A stretch of 64,000 bases of DNA from Parvicella tangerina (GCF_907165195.1 NZ_OU015584.1:1426001-1490000), one strand, 5' to 3'. Positions 18,057 to 27,988 are shown, counted from the first letter of the stretch. Notes: a model not told the origin generated them from the letters alone. Numbers and translations are program-made.

Positions 18057-20390
18057 GTGAGGAACTTTTTAATTGTTGTAATGGTATTTCTTTCGGCTAT
18101 AGCTGTAGCTCAGAAAGGAACTATTCGAGGGACGATTTTCGATAAATCAAGTGGTGAACCCGTTATTTTTACGAATGTTTATGTGGAGGAGCTTGAGACA
18201 GGAGCATCATCCGATGTCAATGGGGTTTATCAAATTGGTCCAATCCCAGCAGGAACCTATACATTGGTCGTCTCAAATGTAGAGTATGAGACGTATAAAA
18301 CGACCGTTGAACTTGAAAAAGGAAAGATCAAAATAGAGAATATCTATTTATCTCAGGGACAGGAATTAAATCAGTTGGATGTGAGTGCTGAAAAGCAGAA
18401 TGCTCGTAATAATGTAAATCCATCAACTATTAAGGCTACGAAAAAGGAGATTTCTGCCGTTGTTTCCACGGGAGGTGAGCCTGACTTGGCAACTTATTTC
18501 CAGACAGTTCCAGGTGTTGTTACTACTGGGGATCAGGGTGGACAGATGTATATTCGCGGGGGGTCTCCTGTACAGAATAAAGTACTTTTAGATGGAATGA
18601 TTATTTATAATCCATTTCACTCTATTGGTTTCTTCTCCGTGTTTGATACAGAATTAATCAAGAATGCAGACATCTATACTGGTGGTTTTGGTTCTGAATA
18701 CGGAGGGAGAATTTCCTCTGTTATGGACGTGTCAACAATTGACGGAAATAAAAAACGATTAGCAGGAAAAGTTTCGGTTAACCCTTTTGGTGCAAAATTA
18801 ACACTTGAGGGTCCTTTGAAGAAGTTGAAGGAAGATGACCTGAATTCAGGAACAATATCGTATGTGTTCTCGGCAAAAACATCATACTTGGAGCAAACAT
18901 CAAAGCTTCTTTATTCCTACGTGGATACGGCAGGGTTGCCATTCAACTACACGGATGTTTTCGGTAAGATTACGTTCAGTAATCCAAATGGGAGTAAATT
19001 CAATGTATTCGGTTACAACTTCAGGGATAAAGTTAAATGGCAGGCACTTTCTAACCTCAACTGGAACTCTTATGGTTTAGGCTCTAACTTTGTTCTGTTG
19101 CCAACTGGTTCTCCAGTTCAGATTGCTGGTAAATTGGGGTATTCAAACTATCAGATTGCCATGTCTGAGTATGATGCGCTTACTGGCGAATCAGATACCA
19201 CGCGAACGAGTGGTGTGAATAACTTTAACTTAGGCTTTGACTTTAAGTACTTCATTAGGGAGGACGTGATTAAGTACGGAATTGAAGTTAGTGGTTTTGC
19301 AACAAATTTCTCTTACATTAACTCTGTGGGGAGAACAATTGAGCAAGATGCTAACACAACTGAAATTGGCGCTTATTTTGATTATAAAATCAATCGAGGT
19401 CTACTTGTGATTAATCCTGGGTTTAGAGCGCAGTATTATGCTTCTTTGGGTAATTTCAGTCCTGAACCAAGGTTGGGAATAAAGTATAATGTTAACGAGA
19501 ACTTTAGGATCAAAGCAGCTGGTGGCGTTTATTCTCAAAACTTGATTGCAGCGAACTCAGATCGGGATGTGGTGAATCTCTTCTATGGGTTTATCGCAGG
19601 TCCTGATAATTTGCAGGATCAAATCATTACACCAAACGGAGAAAAAGACAGAAAGCACTCTCTTCAAAAGGCAACTCATGCAATTGCTGGTTTTGAGCAC
19701 GACTTGGGGAAGCATGTTTCGATCAATGTTGAAGGGTATTATAAGTGGTTCAATCAGTTAACGAATATCAATAGAAACAAGATCTACAGTGATAATTCAG
19801 ATAATTTAGATAAACCTGATGTGCTGAAAAAGGACTTTATCATTGAAACGGGTTCCGCAAAGGGAGTTGATGCCGTTTTGAAGTATAGCACGGATCGCCT
19901 TTACATTTGGTTTGTTTACTCTTTGGGGAAAGTAGATCGTTGGAATGGCGTGGATACTACCTATGCTCCAATTTTTGACAGAAGACATAACATCAACTTT
20001 GTGGGGACTTATTTCTTAGATAAGGATCACAAATGGGAAGTGGATTTAAGATGGAATTTTGGTTCAGGTTTGCCCTTCACGCAAACAGGAGGTTACTATC
20101 ATAATATTGACTTTACGAGTGGAATTGGGACAGATGTAACTACTTCTAACACGAATGAGCTCGGGTTAATCTTTTCAGACCTAAATTCAGGAAGACTTCC
20201 TACTTACCACCGTTTAGACTTCTCGATAAAAAGGACCATTGAGATTAATGACCACTCCAAAATGGAGATTAATGCTAGTGTGACTAATGCGTACAGCAGA
20301 AAGAACATTTTTTATGTGGACCGGGTTACTTCTGAAAAGGTTTACCAATTGCCCATTCTTCCTAGTTTAGGTTTCAACTGGAGATTCTAG
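18057..20390 (+). CDS. TonB-dependent outer membrane receptor with carboxypeptidase-regulatory domain
   Basis: This 777-residue active transporter of the outer membrane begins at a GTG that gives the signal peptide MRNFLIVVMVFLSAIAVAQ. A carboxypeptidase-regulatory-like domain follows at about 20-105 (GTIRGTIFDKSSGEPVIFTNV). The plug is at about 120-230, with TGDQGGQMYIRGGSPVQNKVLLDGM split across the usual plug motif and then GGFGSEYGGRISSVMDV. The rest is a 22-strand-type barrel ending in PSLGFNWRF with a terminal aromatic. No SusD partner is adjacent, so it is not a typical polysaccharide locus. The substrate is unknown. Confidence 0.9.
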   Translation: MRNFLIVVMVFLSAIAVAQKGTIRGTIFDKSSGEPVIFTNVYVEELETGASSDVNGVYQIGPIPAGTYTLVVSNVEYETYKTTVELEKGKIKIENIYLSQGQELNQLDVSAEKQNARNNVNPSTIKATKKEISAVVSTGGEPDLATYFQTVPGVVTTGDQGGQMYIRGGSPVQNKVLLDGMIIYNPFHSIGFFSVFDTELIKNADIYTGGFGSEYGGRISSVMDVSTIDGNKKRLAGKVSVNPFGAKLTLEGPLKKLKEDDLNSGTISYVFSAKTSYLEQTSKLLYSYVDTAGLPFNYTDVFGKITFSNPNGSKFNVFGYNFRDKVKWQALSNLNWNSYGLGSNFVLLPTGSPVQIAGKLGYSNYQIAMSEYDALTGESDTTRTSGVNNFNLGFDFKYFIREDVIKYGIEVSGFATNFSYINSVGRTIEQDANTTEIGAYFDYKINRGLLVINPGFRAQYYASLGNFSPEPRLGIKYNVNENFRIKAAGGVYSQNLIAANSDRDVVNLFYGFIAGPDNLQDQIITPNGEKDRKHSLQKATHAIAGFEHDLGKHVSINVEGYYKWFNQLTNINRNKIYSDNSDNLDKPDVLKKDFIIETGSAKGVDAVLKYSTDRLYIWFVYSLGKVDRWNGVDTTYAPIFDRRHNINFVGTYFLDKDHKWEVDLRWNFGSGLPFTQTGGYYHNIDFTSGIGTDVTTSNTNELGLIFSDLNSGRLPTYHRLDFSIKRTIEINDHSKMEINASVTNAYSRKNIFYVDRVTSEKVYQLPILPSLGFNWRF

Positions 20391-20396
20391 CTTTAT

Positions 20397-20909
20397 ATGT
20401 TTAGCGTTCGCAAGGCGTTATACGAAGATTATTATGCCATTCTATCATTGGCCGATGAACAACTTGGTAAAGGTTATCTTCAAGGAATATTGAAATTGGA
20501 CACTCAGCATGTTGTATGGGTGGCTGAAAGACAATCACCTGATCAATTAGTTGGCTTTATCTTCCTCGCGCTAGGAAAGTCAAAGACCATGATCAAGTCT
20601 ATAGCTGTTAAGAAATCTTTTCAGTCCAAGGGTGTAGGAAGGTTGTTGTTTAATGTGGCTATGAAAGAACTGGCTTCTAGTACCGATGAGTTTGAGGTTT
20701 TAGCATGGGAAAGGTCTGATACTGGCGAGGTGCCACTGGCTAGACTATTGAAAAAGTTTGGTTTTGTTCAAACAAGTCGTAAGAACAGTCAATGGCGTCA
20801 AGATAGTATAGGGAGAGGCTATGCGTGTCCATCTTGTGGGAATCCCTGTGAGTGCAATGCAGTTGTGTTTAGTATCCCCAGTTCTTACTTCTCAGAGAGT
20901 AACGATTAA
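20397..20909 (+). CDS. GNAT-family acetyltransferase with Cys-rich tail
   Basis: This 170-residue predicted N-acetyltransferase follows the TonB receptor stop by 6 bases. The acetyl-CoA loop is KKSFQSKGVGRLLFNVAM, and LKKFGFVQTSR is the final conserved strand-helix. The last 30 residues hold CPSCGNPCECNAVVF. These four close cysteines look like a metal-binding knuckle that is not part of the GNAT fold. Its last 41 bases overlap the end of the leftward DUF5686 gene. The acceptor substrate is unknown. Confidence 0.8.
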   Translation: MFSVRKALYEDYYAILSLADEQLGKGYLQGILKLDTQHVVWVAERQSPDQLVGFIFLALGKSKTMIKSIAVKKSFQSKGVGRLLFNVAMKELASSTDEFEVLAWERSDTGEVPLARLLKKFGFVQTSRKNSQWRQDSIGRGYACPSCGNPCECNAVVFSIPSSYFSESND

Positions 20910-23370
20910 CAGCAAACTTAATTCTCGGGGTGATGTTAGAATAGTTGGAGGTAGCTTCTACAAAATAGACACCTATTCGCATTCTTGATCGCTGAACTTT
21001 AAAGACCTTCTCCAGTCCAATAAAACCTTCTAGGTATCTGTAGTTACTCTCCTTAATATAAAGTGCACTTGTTCCAGCAACAGCGTGAATGCCCAGTTTT
21101 TTTACAAACGGAATATAGTTAATAATAGCACCATTAAAGTGATGGGCAAAATGAACTCGAAGGTATTGGTCTCTCACGGTTAAGGTAGTGTCCTGAATTT
21201 GCATAGAAGCCATTAAGGAAGCAAAGAACCATTTATCACCTCTTGGAAATATGACCTGATCTACGTAGCGAAGATCATTTGTATTGATGAATTTTCCAGC
21301 TCTAATTCGGTAGCTCGATGTCCCTAGTGTTCCTAGTTTGAAACTTTGATTGACATCAGCAGAGATGTAAGAAAAGTCAATGTCGCTGCCAAAAAGTTTA
21401 GGAATTCCCCTTTCAAAGTAAAAGCTGAATGTAGGCCATTTACTTCCTAGAACCACTTTCCGGTTAGGCTCTGTCATATACTTTTGAAAAGGCGTATAGT
21501 TGAGTCCCAAAACAAATATAGAAGTTTGATAATTTTCAAATGTCAACGGAACATTTTGTCCCTCAAACCAGTCATCGGCCTCCGGATTGAATTTATACTT
21601 GTCAATGGCGTGTCTATCAATATATCTGAACTGTAGATTCGCATAAAAGCCATTAAACAGTTCTCTGCTGGTAAAAGCGTTGAATCTGTTTTCTTCAATC
21701 CAGTTAGAACGCAGAAACAGGTTGCTTAAGGCATCATTTTCTACGATAGTATTGAATAGTTTACCCGTCCAAATGCCAGCGTACCCTGCATGCATGGGAT
21801 CATACCTACCTCTTAAACTGAAGTCATATTTGATGTCACCATTTCTTAATCCAATATCAACTCCAGGGCTGACAGAAATGTATTTTTCATTTTCCCACTT
21901 TTTAAACAAAGTGAAGTCTGGCCCAACTCGTAATCCACCTATCTCAAAAGGGTCGAGTAGTCCTGCAAGTGATGAAAAGTACATATACCTTTTTTTCTTG
22001 CGGTTGGAAAACTCAATGCCGTCCCATAATACATCTAGAAGGGTTATTCTATTGAACACGGAATCAACAGAGTCAAGGTAGCGATCACTATTTTGATAGG
22101 CATAAATACTGTCCTTTATGCGCTGAAAGTTTTGTTCTTCAATGGTAAGCGGTGCTGGTCGAATTTTCTCCCAATAACTAGTGTCTTGGTCATAGGCTTC
22201 TTGCGTAGTAACCGCAACTTCATTTTTAAAATATCTTTTTTCAAAGGTGGGGTTGATAACATAATCAGTATACGTGACAACTGTATTTCCTTCAAAATCA
22301 GACCTATTGGTCTTTGAGGTGTACGTAAATTCCTGGCGTTTTAAAGTGTGAATGGAATCTTCAAGAAATTGGTAGGTTTGCTTGATGTTAAAGTCGTTGT
22401 AAAGGATAAGTCCGCCTTTGTCTAGTGAAAGGTCAACTTGAGTGATGTTAAAGGATTTATCCATGATCCATATAAAACCTTCCCACGAAGCATTTCCAGA
22501 TTTTCTAGGGGTTACTTTTATTTTGTAGATCTTTCGTGTTCCTTCAAATGTGGTTTCTACCAATTTGAATTTATAAGTGAGCACACTTGAGAAGTGTAGC
22601 GGACTTACGACTGGCAGAACGTTTAGGTTTTCCAGAGACATTAAGTTATCGTAGAAATTAAACACAGCCTCACTGGTGTTGAGAAAAAAGAGTCCGTAAC
22701 TGCTACCATACTTTTTATAACCCTCTCGAATCTCTTTAATTTTATTGGGTTGCTGAAAATGTCTTACTAAGTTAATTTCAACCATGTTCATATTGGGTTG
22801 TTTCAACTTATTAGCCGCTTGCTCTTTCTTTTCGGCAGTAGCAAATACATCTTCGTCTTGACTGTTTTCAGCCGCTTCCAACTCTTTTTCAGCCTCTTTT
22901 TGTCGTTTCTTTTTCTCTTTTTCAGAAATGACCTCTTTTGCTTTGATGTAAACTTTGCATGAGGAGCTGTTAAACTGATTGTTCCATCGGTCTTTTTGAC
23001 TGATCGCACTTGCGATGATGCCGTAGGCGGGGTCTCTTTTTTTTGAGTTGACGATAACTTCTTCCAGTTCATTCTCATCGGTGACGAGCCAAACATTTTT
23101 GTTCACTTCATTAGTGCCTTCAATGATTACTTTAATCTCCTCTGTTTCATAACCTATACTGGAAAAAACAATGTCATAGACGCCTGGGTCCGTAAAGCGT
23201 AAAAAATATTTTCCATCAGCATCGGTGGTGGTTCCTGAGCCTTGATTCTTTACATAGATATTCACAAAAGGAATCCCTGCATTGGTCTCGTCCTGGACAA
23301 AACCGCTCAGGCTTTGCGCAATTGTTGAGCCAAGCAAAAGTATGGAGATGACTGATAGTAGGTACTTCAC
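20869..23370 (-). CDS. DUF5686 family outer membrane protein with carboxypeptidase-regulatory domain
   Basis: This 833-residue protein has the signal peptide MKYLLSVISILLLGSTIAQ. A carboxypeptidase-regulatory-like beta-sandwich follows at about 19-105 (LSGFVQDETNAGIPFVNIYV). A charged, Lys/Glu-rich coiled-coil-like stretch lies at about 150-195. The DUF5686 region fills the rest and looks like a large outer-membrane barrel, with many aromatic-ended strands and a C-terminal FAVNRYSLRSKNW. The family is common in Bacteroidota and has no assigned function that I know. The end overlaps the convergent acetyltransferase gene by 41 bases. Confidence 0.85.
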   Translation of the reverse strand: MKYLLSVISILLLGSTIAQSLSGFVQDETNAGIPFVNIYVKNQGSGTTTDADGKYFLRFTDPGVYDIVFSSIGYETEEIKVIIEGTNEVNKNVWLVTDENELEEVIVNSKKRDPAYGIIASAISQKDRWNNQFNSSSCKVYIKAKEVISEKEKKKRQKEAEKELEAAENSQDEDVFATAEKKEQAANKLKQPNMNMVEINLVRHFQQPNKIKEIREGYKKYGSSYGLFFLNTSEAVFNFYDNLMSLENLNVLPVVSPLHFSSVLTYKFKLVETTFEGTRKIYKIKVTPRKSGNASWEGFIWIMDKSFNITQVDLSLDKGGLILYNDFNIKQTYQFLEDSIHTLKRQEFTYTSKTNRSDFEGNTVVTYTDYVINPTFEKRYFKNEVAVTTQEAYDQDTSYWEKIRPAPLTIEEQNFQRIKDSIYAYQNSDRYLDSVDSVFNRITLLDVLWDGIEFSNRKKKRYMYFSSLAGLLDPFEIGGLRVGPDFTLFKKWENEKYISVSPGVDIGLRNGDIKYDFSLRGRYDPMHAGYAGIWTGKLFNTIVENDALSNLFLRSNWIEENRFNAFTSRELFNGFYANLQFRYIDRHAIDKYKFNPEADDWFEGQNVPLTFENYQTSIFVLGLNYTPFQKYMTEPNRKVVLGSKWPTFSFYFERGIPKLFGSDIDFSYISADVNQSFKLGTLGTSSYRIRAGKFINTNDLRYVDQVIFPRGDKWFFASLMASMQIQDTTLTVRDQYLRVHFAHHFNGAIINYIPFVKKLGIHAVAGTSALYIKESNYRYLEGFIGLEKVFKVQRSRMRIGVYFVEATSNYSNITPRIKFAVNRYSLRSKNWGY

Positions 23371-23420
23371 AGGAGCTAAAGATATCTAAATATTAACTAT
23401 AATTAGCCCGAAATATTTGG

Positions 23421-24008
23421 TTACAGTTTTAAATATTCTACCAACTCCTTGTCTAATGTTGCTCCTCGATCCTCCAGATACCATTTTTGCAATTGTACCT
23501 GAAACTCTTCCGTTGAGACTTGTGGGTTGTTTTTGTTGTTCATAACCATTTTCTGTGCAGGTCTTGGTCTAGGTCCCCAATGACTAGCGTACTCCATATC
23601 GGAATTCATGGCTACAAAAATTGGAATTGAGCGACTTCCGTTGGTCAAGAAGTGATCCATGATTTCAGGATGCTCGTCACGGAGCGCTATCCTGAGGTCA
23701 ACCTCTTTTATGGCTTCCGCTAGGTTGGCAATCATCGGAACAATGTTTCCAGCATCGCCACACCAAGCTTCAGTGATCAATAACCAGTTTTTTCGAGAAC
23801 TATTTGCCGCTGTGGACTTTAGTTCGTCTGAAGGAAAAAGGGTTTTTAATCCTCTTTTTGTGCGGGCCAGAGAGAGTTTGGTATAGTGCAGATAGGCTTC
23901 ATTTTGATTTGCGCCAGTAGTTTTTCCTTTGGCGAACAAATCTAGTGAAAGTTGATAGTAAGATGGAAAATCAGGTAGTTCTTTAAATTTTTTTTTCGTT
24001 ATGATCAT
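23421..24008 (-). CDS. Thioredoxin-like protein with CGDA active site
   Basis: This 195-residue cytosolic-looking protein has no signal peptide. The thioredoxin fold is shown by NWLLITEAWCGDAGNIVPMI and by the later cis-Pro segment SRSIPIFVAM. The usual WCGPC is replaced by WCGDA, so only one cysteine remains. That rules out ordinary disulfide reduction and suggests a monothiol or non-redox role. Its ATG overlaps the stop of the upstream phosphatase gene in an ATGA arrangement, which implies translational coupling. The link between a cytosolic thioredoxin-like protein and secreted phosphatases is unexplained. Confidence 0.8.
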   Translation of the reverse strand: MIITKKKFKELPDFPSYYQLSLDLFAKGKTTGANQNEAYLHYTKLSLARTKRGLKTLFPSDELKSTAANSSRKNWLLITEAWCGDAGNIVPMIANLAEAIKEVDLRIALRDEHPEIMDHFLTNGSRSIPIFVAMNSDMEYASHWGPRPRPAQKMVMNNKNNPQVSTEEFQVQLQKWYLEDRGATLDKELVEYLKL

Positions 24009-25858
24009 TTTGTTGACTTTACAACTGTTTTCGCAACACGATTGTTATCATTATAGAAGACAAAACTATAAACTCCTTGAGATAGTGACGAAGTAAAAAC
24101 CTGCGTATAATTAACACCTACTTTCATTCCCGTGATCACATCTTCCATGACTTTTTTTCCAGACACGTCAAACGCCTCGAAATTAATGTCGGTTTCTTCA
24201 TTCAGGTAAATCTGAAAAGTGATGTCATTTTGAGTAGGGTTGGGGTAGGCACTCATGATGATAAATTCTTCATAAACAAGCTCTTCAAGACCGTTAGACA
24301 TGTGGATCGGTTGATCGGGTGCAAGAGGGGGGTTAGGAGTCGTCCTCGAAGAATAGCCATTAGATTGTTGTGCACATGTTTCTCCATCTAGCACCATATA
24401 ACCATCTGCAAAGTATTGACCGCTGTTAGGGTCTTCAATGTCATCCATATAATAGAAATCATACTGAAGTTTAGTTTTACTCACATCCATGATCCCATAT
24501 CCCTTTTCAGCAAGGTTAATATATTGCATGTGAGAGTTCATAGACTGGATCAAACCAGGACCTACATTGAAGGGAAAGCTAGTAGATGTTACACTAGTCA
24601 CCACAAATTCAACCCCTGCTGATCCGGTACAACTTCCTGCATCGTAATTATCATACGGAATATCGTTCACCCAAGAAGTATGAATGTCACCTGTTAATAC
24701 AATGAAGTTACGGACGTTGCTATCTGCAACAACGTTCATGAGTTGCTCTCTTTCGTAGTTATAGCCATCCCACTGGTCATAATTCACAGCTAAACCAAAC
24801 ACCTCTAAAGGAGCAAACATCACCTGATTACCAACAATATTCCATTGAGCTGTGGAGTTGGTAAGGTTATTAACAAGCCAATTATATTGAGTTGGACCTA
24901 ATATTGATCTGGTTGGGTCATCAGCTTCGGCAGCCCCCGCTTGTTCATCTCGTCCTTCAATACGCGTGTCAACCATAGGAAGATTGATTAGATCACCAAA
25001 CTGAAAATCCCTGTAAATACTAATTTCACCAGGTTGAGGTGTCCTTATTGGAAGCCATTCATGGTAAGCCTGACCAGAAGCACTTAATCGGTCAGTCCAT
25101 GCACCTTCAGTACCAGGGTCATGGTTTTCGGCCCCATCGTGATAAGCATCATTTGCCGATTCATGATCATCCCAAACAGTAATAAATGGATAGTTTTGGT
25201 GCAGTTTTCTTAGGTCCTGATCTAGTTTGTAGTGAGAGTGACGTAGTCGGTAGTCAGATAATGTAATGATCTCGTTTGCTGGAACGACTTCTTCCCGACC
25301 AATAGAGTTACCACTTGTACCATATTCATAAAGGTAATCACCAAGGTGAAGTATGCAGTCAATATCATTTCGCTCCTTTAAATATCGGTATGGGGTAAAG
25401 TATCCCACTTCATAATTTGAGCATGAAACTACTCCAAACCTTAGGCTATCAACATCCCCAGCAGGTGCCGTGCGTGTTCGTCCTCTTAACGAGTAATGAT
25501 CTAGTGCATAGAAGTCATAGTAGTACCAATTGTTCTCAGACAAACCGGTTGCATCTACTTTAAAAGTCCAGTCTTTACTAGACTTAGCATAACCAGATCC
25601 GCTACTCACCACATTCATCATCGTAGTGTCTGTAGCAACTCTCCATTCTACGAGAACAGAGTCTGCCGATAAGGTGTCGTCTGTTATTCTTGTCCATAAA
25701 ATCACACGATCAGTCAACGGATCACCAGATGCTACTCCATGATAAAAAGGGTACAAATCTGTTATACCTTTTTCTCTTAAATAGTCTGATTGAGCGTTTC
25801 CTGCCCCATATAGTAAAAAGAATAAGATAAAGGAGAAGACGAAACTACGAGATCTCAT
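24005..25858 (-). CDS. Secreted PhoD-type alkaline phosphatase with T9SS sorting domain (copy A)
   Basis: This 617-residue protein has a signal peptide (through GAGNAQ) and an N-terminal PhoD domain (LYPFYHGVASGDPLTDRVILWTR). The metallophosphoesterase core has FGVVSCSNYEVGYF, LHLGDYLYEY, VWDDHESANDAYHDG and LTGDIHTSWVND, which carry the metal-binding Asp, Asn and His residues. The C-terminal 85 residues form a T9SS type A sorting domain (AYPNPTQNDITFQIY, then KKVMEDVI and GVYSFVFY). It is expected on or outside the cell surface, releasing phosphate from phosphodiesters or monoesters. It lies 2 bases downstream of a full-length paralogue and overlaps the next gene by 4 bases. Confidence 0.92.
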   Translation of the reverse strand: MRSRSFVFSFILFFLLYGAGNAQSDYLREKGITDLYPFYHGVASGDPLTDRVILWTRITDDTLSADSVLVEWRVATDTTMMNVVSSGSGYAKSSKDWTFKVDATGLSENNWYYYDFYALDHYSLRGRTRTAPAGDVDSLRFGVVSCSNYEVGYFTPYRYLKERNDIDCILHLGDYLYEYGTSGNSIGREEVVPANEIITLSDYRLRHSHYKLDQDLRKLHQNYPFITVWDDHESANDAYHDGAENHDPGTEGAWTDRLSASGQAYHEWLPIRTPQPGEISIYRDFQFGDLINLPMVDTRIEGRDEQAGAAEADDPTRSILGPTQYNWLVNNLTNSTAQWNIVGNQVMFAPLEVFGLAVNYDQWDGYNYEREQLMNVVADSNVRNFIVLTGDIHTSWVNDIPYDNYDAGSCTGSAGVEFVVTSVTSTSFPFNVGPGLIQSMNSHMQYINLAEKGYGIMDVSKTKLQYDFYYMDDIEDPNSGQYFADGYMVLDGETCAQQSNGYSSRTTPNPPLAPDQPIHMSNGLEELVYEEFIIMSAYPNPTQNDITFQIYLNEETDINFEAFDVSGKKVMEDVITGMKVGVNYTQVFTSSLSQGVYSFVFYNDNNRVAKTVVKSTK

Positions 25859-25860
25859 TT

Positions 25861-27705
25861 TTAGTATTTTATTATTGACTTCGTAACTTTATACTGACCT
25901 GTTGAAATGACAAAATGATAAGTCCCTTTTTCTAGGTTGTCGATATTCAGTTGAGCATAATTCACACCGACATGTACATTAGTCATTTTATCTTCAAAGA
26001 CCTTTTTACCCATCATATCATAAACTTGTATGATTACAGGTTGTTCTTTTTCAGCATACATCTGAAAAGTCACTTTTTCATTTGCTGGATTAGGATAAGC
26101 TCCAAGGACTACAAAAGCTGGTGCTTCGTGCTCTTCAACCGAGGCAGCTGGATCTTGAGGTTGAGGTGCAAAAAATGGTGCGGGGCCAGGACGTGATGAT
26201 GAACCTGATGCTTGATTAGCGCAATGTTCTCCATCATTTACATAGTAACCGTCCGCATAGAATTCATTCGTATTGACATCAGAGATGTCGTCCATATAGT
26301 AGAAGTCAAATTGTGTTCTATTCTTATTGACATCCAAAACACCATAACCTCTTTTATTAAGATTCACATACTGACAATGTGAGTTACTTGCTTGGATAAT
26401 ACTACCACCTACGCCAAGATCAAATCCAGGTGAAGTAACGCTGGTAACCACAAATTCTACGCCAACGGATCCCGTACAAGAAGAGGCGTCATAGCCGCTC
26501 CCTGGAAGATCATTTACCCAAGAGGTGTGAATATCACCTGTAAGCACGATAAAATTGTCAACGCTGTCTGCCACAAAATCAAACAACTTCTGTCTTTCAT
26601 AATTGTATCCATCCCATTGATCATAATTGACGGGAGTTCCGAAAGCTTCCAACGGAGCCATCATAACCTGATTACCTACAATATTCCATTGTTTAGATGA
26701 ATTCTCTAAATTATTGTGAAACCAGTCATATTGAGTAGCTCCAAGCATCGTTCGGGTAGAGTCATTCGCCTCAGCAGCTCCTCCCTGTTCATCACGGCCT
26801 TCGATTCTTGTATCTATCATAGGAAGGTTTAAAAGATCTCCAAATTCAAAAGAACGATAGATTTGGATATCTCCAGGCTGAGGTGATCTAATTGGTAGCC
26901 ATTCGTGATATGCTTGTCCAGAAGCGCCTAAACGATCCGTCCAAAGTCCTTCAGTAGCAGGGTCGTGATTCTCAGCACCATCATGGTAAGAGTCATTAGC
27001 AGATTCGTGATCATCCCATACGACAATGAAAGGATATTGTTGATGAAGTTTTCTCAAATCCTCATCCAGTTTATAATGAGAATGTCTGATTCTGTAATCC
27101 TCGAGAGTAATGATCTCATTGGTTGGCTCATATTCACGTCCCGATATATTATTAGAATAACCACCTACCTCATATTCGTAAATGTAATCTCCGAGATGCA
27201 GAATACAATCAATATCATTTCTATTCATGAGGTGACGATAGGCTCCAAAATAACCATGTTCATAGCTAGAGCATGATACCACTCCAAAACGGAGACTGTC
27301 AATATCACCAACTGGTGCCGTTTTCGTTCGGCCAATAATTGAGTGCTCACCTAGAGATTCGAAATCGTAATAATACCAAGAGCCTGGTTGTAATCCAGTT
27401 GCGTCAACTTTATATGTCCAGTCAGCACTTGCTTTCGCATATCCAGTTCCACTATTGACAATGTTGGTCATCAGTGTATCAGTTGCAATCCTCCAGTTCA
27501 CTTGAACAGAATCTGCGGTTAGTGTGTCATCAGTTACTCTGGTCCATAAGATAACGGCATCATCAAGTGGGTCTCCAGATGCTACGCCATGATAGAAAGG
27601 GTAGAGGTCAATAACTCCTTTTTCTCTTAGAACTTCATTGTTTACTTGAGCGATTGCGTTTGAGGTTAGGGTTATCGCCACAAGGAACGTAAAAATAGAT
27701 CTCAT
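25861..27705 (-). CDS. Secreted PhoD-type alkaline phosphatase with T9SS sorting domain (copy B)
   Basis: This 614-residue protein is alignable with copy A along its whole length and is the first gene of the trio. It has the same signal peptide, PhoD N-domain (HGVASGDPLDDAVILWTR), metal motifs (CILHLGDYIYEYE, VVWDDHESANDSYHDG, LTGDIHTSWVND) and a T9SS sorting domain (AYPNPANEKVTFQMY). The arrangement points to tandem duplication, with divergence mostly at the GYSNNISGRE loop and the pre-sorting linker. Phosphate control is plausible, but no Pho box could be recognised. A minus-strand TATCTTTG box lies about 130 bases upstream. Confidence 0.92.
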   Translation of the reverse strand: MRSIFTFLVAITLTSNAIAQVNNEVLREKGVIDLYPFYHGVASGDPLDDAVILWTRVTDDTLTADSVQVNWRIATDTLMTNIVNSGTGYAKASADWTYKVDATGLQPGSWYYYDFESLGEHSIIGRTKTAPVGDIDSLRFGVVSCSSYEHGYFGAYRHLMNRNDIDCILHLGDYIYEYEVGGYSNNISGREYEPTNEIITLEDYRIRHSHYKLDEDLRKLHQQYPFIVVWDDHESANDSYHDGAENHDPATEGLWTDRLGASGQAYHEWLPIRSPQPGDIQIYRSFEFGDLLNLPMIDTRIEGRDEQGGAAEANDSTRTMLGATQYDWFHNNLENSSKQWNIVGNQVMMAPLEAFGTPVNYDQWDGYNYERQKLFDFVADSVDNFIVLTGDIHTSWVNDLPGSGYDASSCTGSVGVEFVVTSVTSPGFDLGVGGSIIQASNSHCQYVNLNKRGYGVLDVNKNRTQFDFYYMDDISDVNTNEFYADGYYVNDGEHCANQASGSSSRPGPAPFFAPQPQDPAASVEEHEAPAFVVLGAYPNPANEKVTFQMYAEKEQPVIIQVYDMMGKKVFEDKMTNVHVGVNYAQLNIDNLEKGTYHFVISTGQYKVTKSIIKY

Positions 27706-27988
27706 TATTAGTTGTTTACTGTTGTTAATAGCTATAGGGTCAAACTGAGATATCCTAAAAGTAAAGGGAACAAGGAACCTAGAAGTCGCTACTCATCATA
27801 CCCTTACTGGTTATCAACGTTATGACATCTTGTCAAAGATAAGAAGATATCGTGTTCTTTTTAGCCGTTTCATAGAATTAACAATAAATTCATTTTTGAA
27901 TAAGAACCAGATTGACAGGGTGGATATCGTTCAACTGACTTCGAATGGAGTAGAGTAGTGATGATTGTATATCATCGGACTTTTAGAA
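27706..27988. other. Longest gene-free stretch (283 bases)
   Basis: This gap lies between the start of phosphatase copy B and the end of the Nramp-like gene. It holds one minus-strand -7 box and no open frame, tRNA-like fold or strong hairpin that I could see. Confidence 0.5.
27834..27841 (-). promoter_or_regulatory. Candidate -7 box for the PhoD operon
   Basis: The minus strand reads TATCTTTG, an exact TAnnTTTG match. It would give a leader of about 120 bases before phosphatase copy B, long for this window, so a regulated leader is possible. Confidence 0.4.

Noticed and set aside
24005-27705. Two PhoD genes as one gene split by a frameshift
   Set aside because: Each copy has its own signal peptide, full catalytic domain and sorting domain, so they are two intact paralogues.
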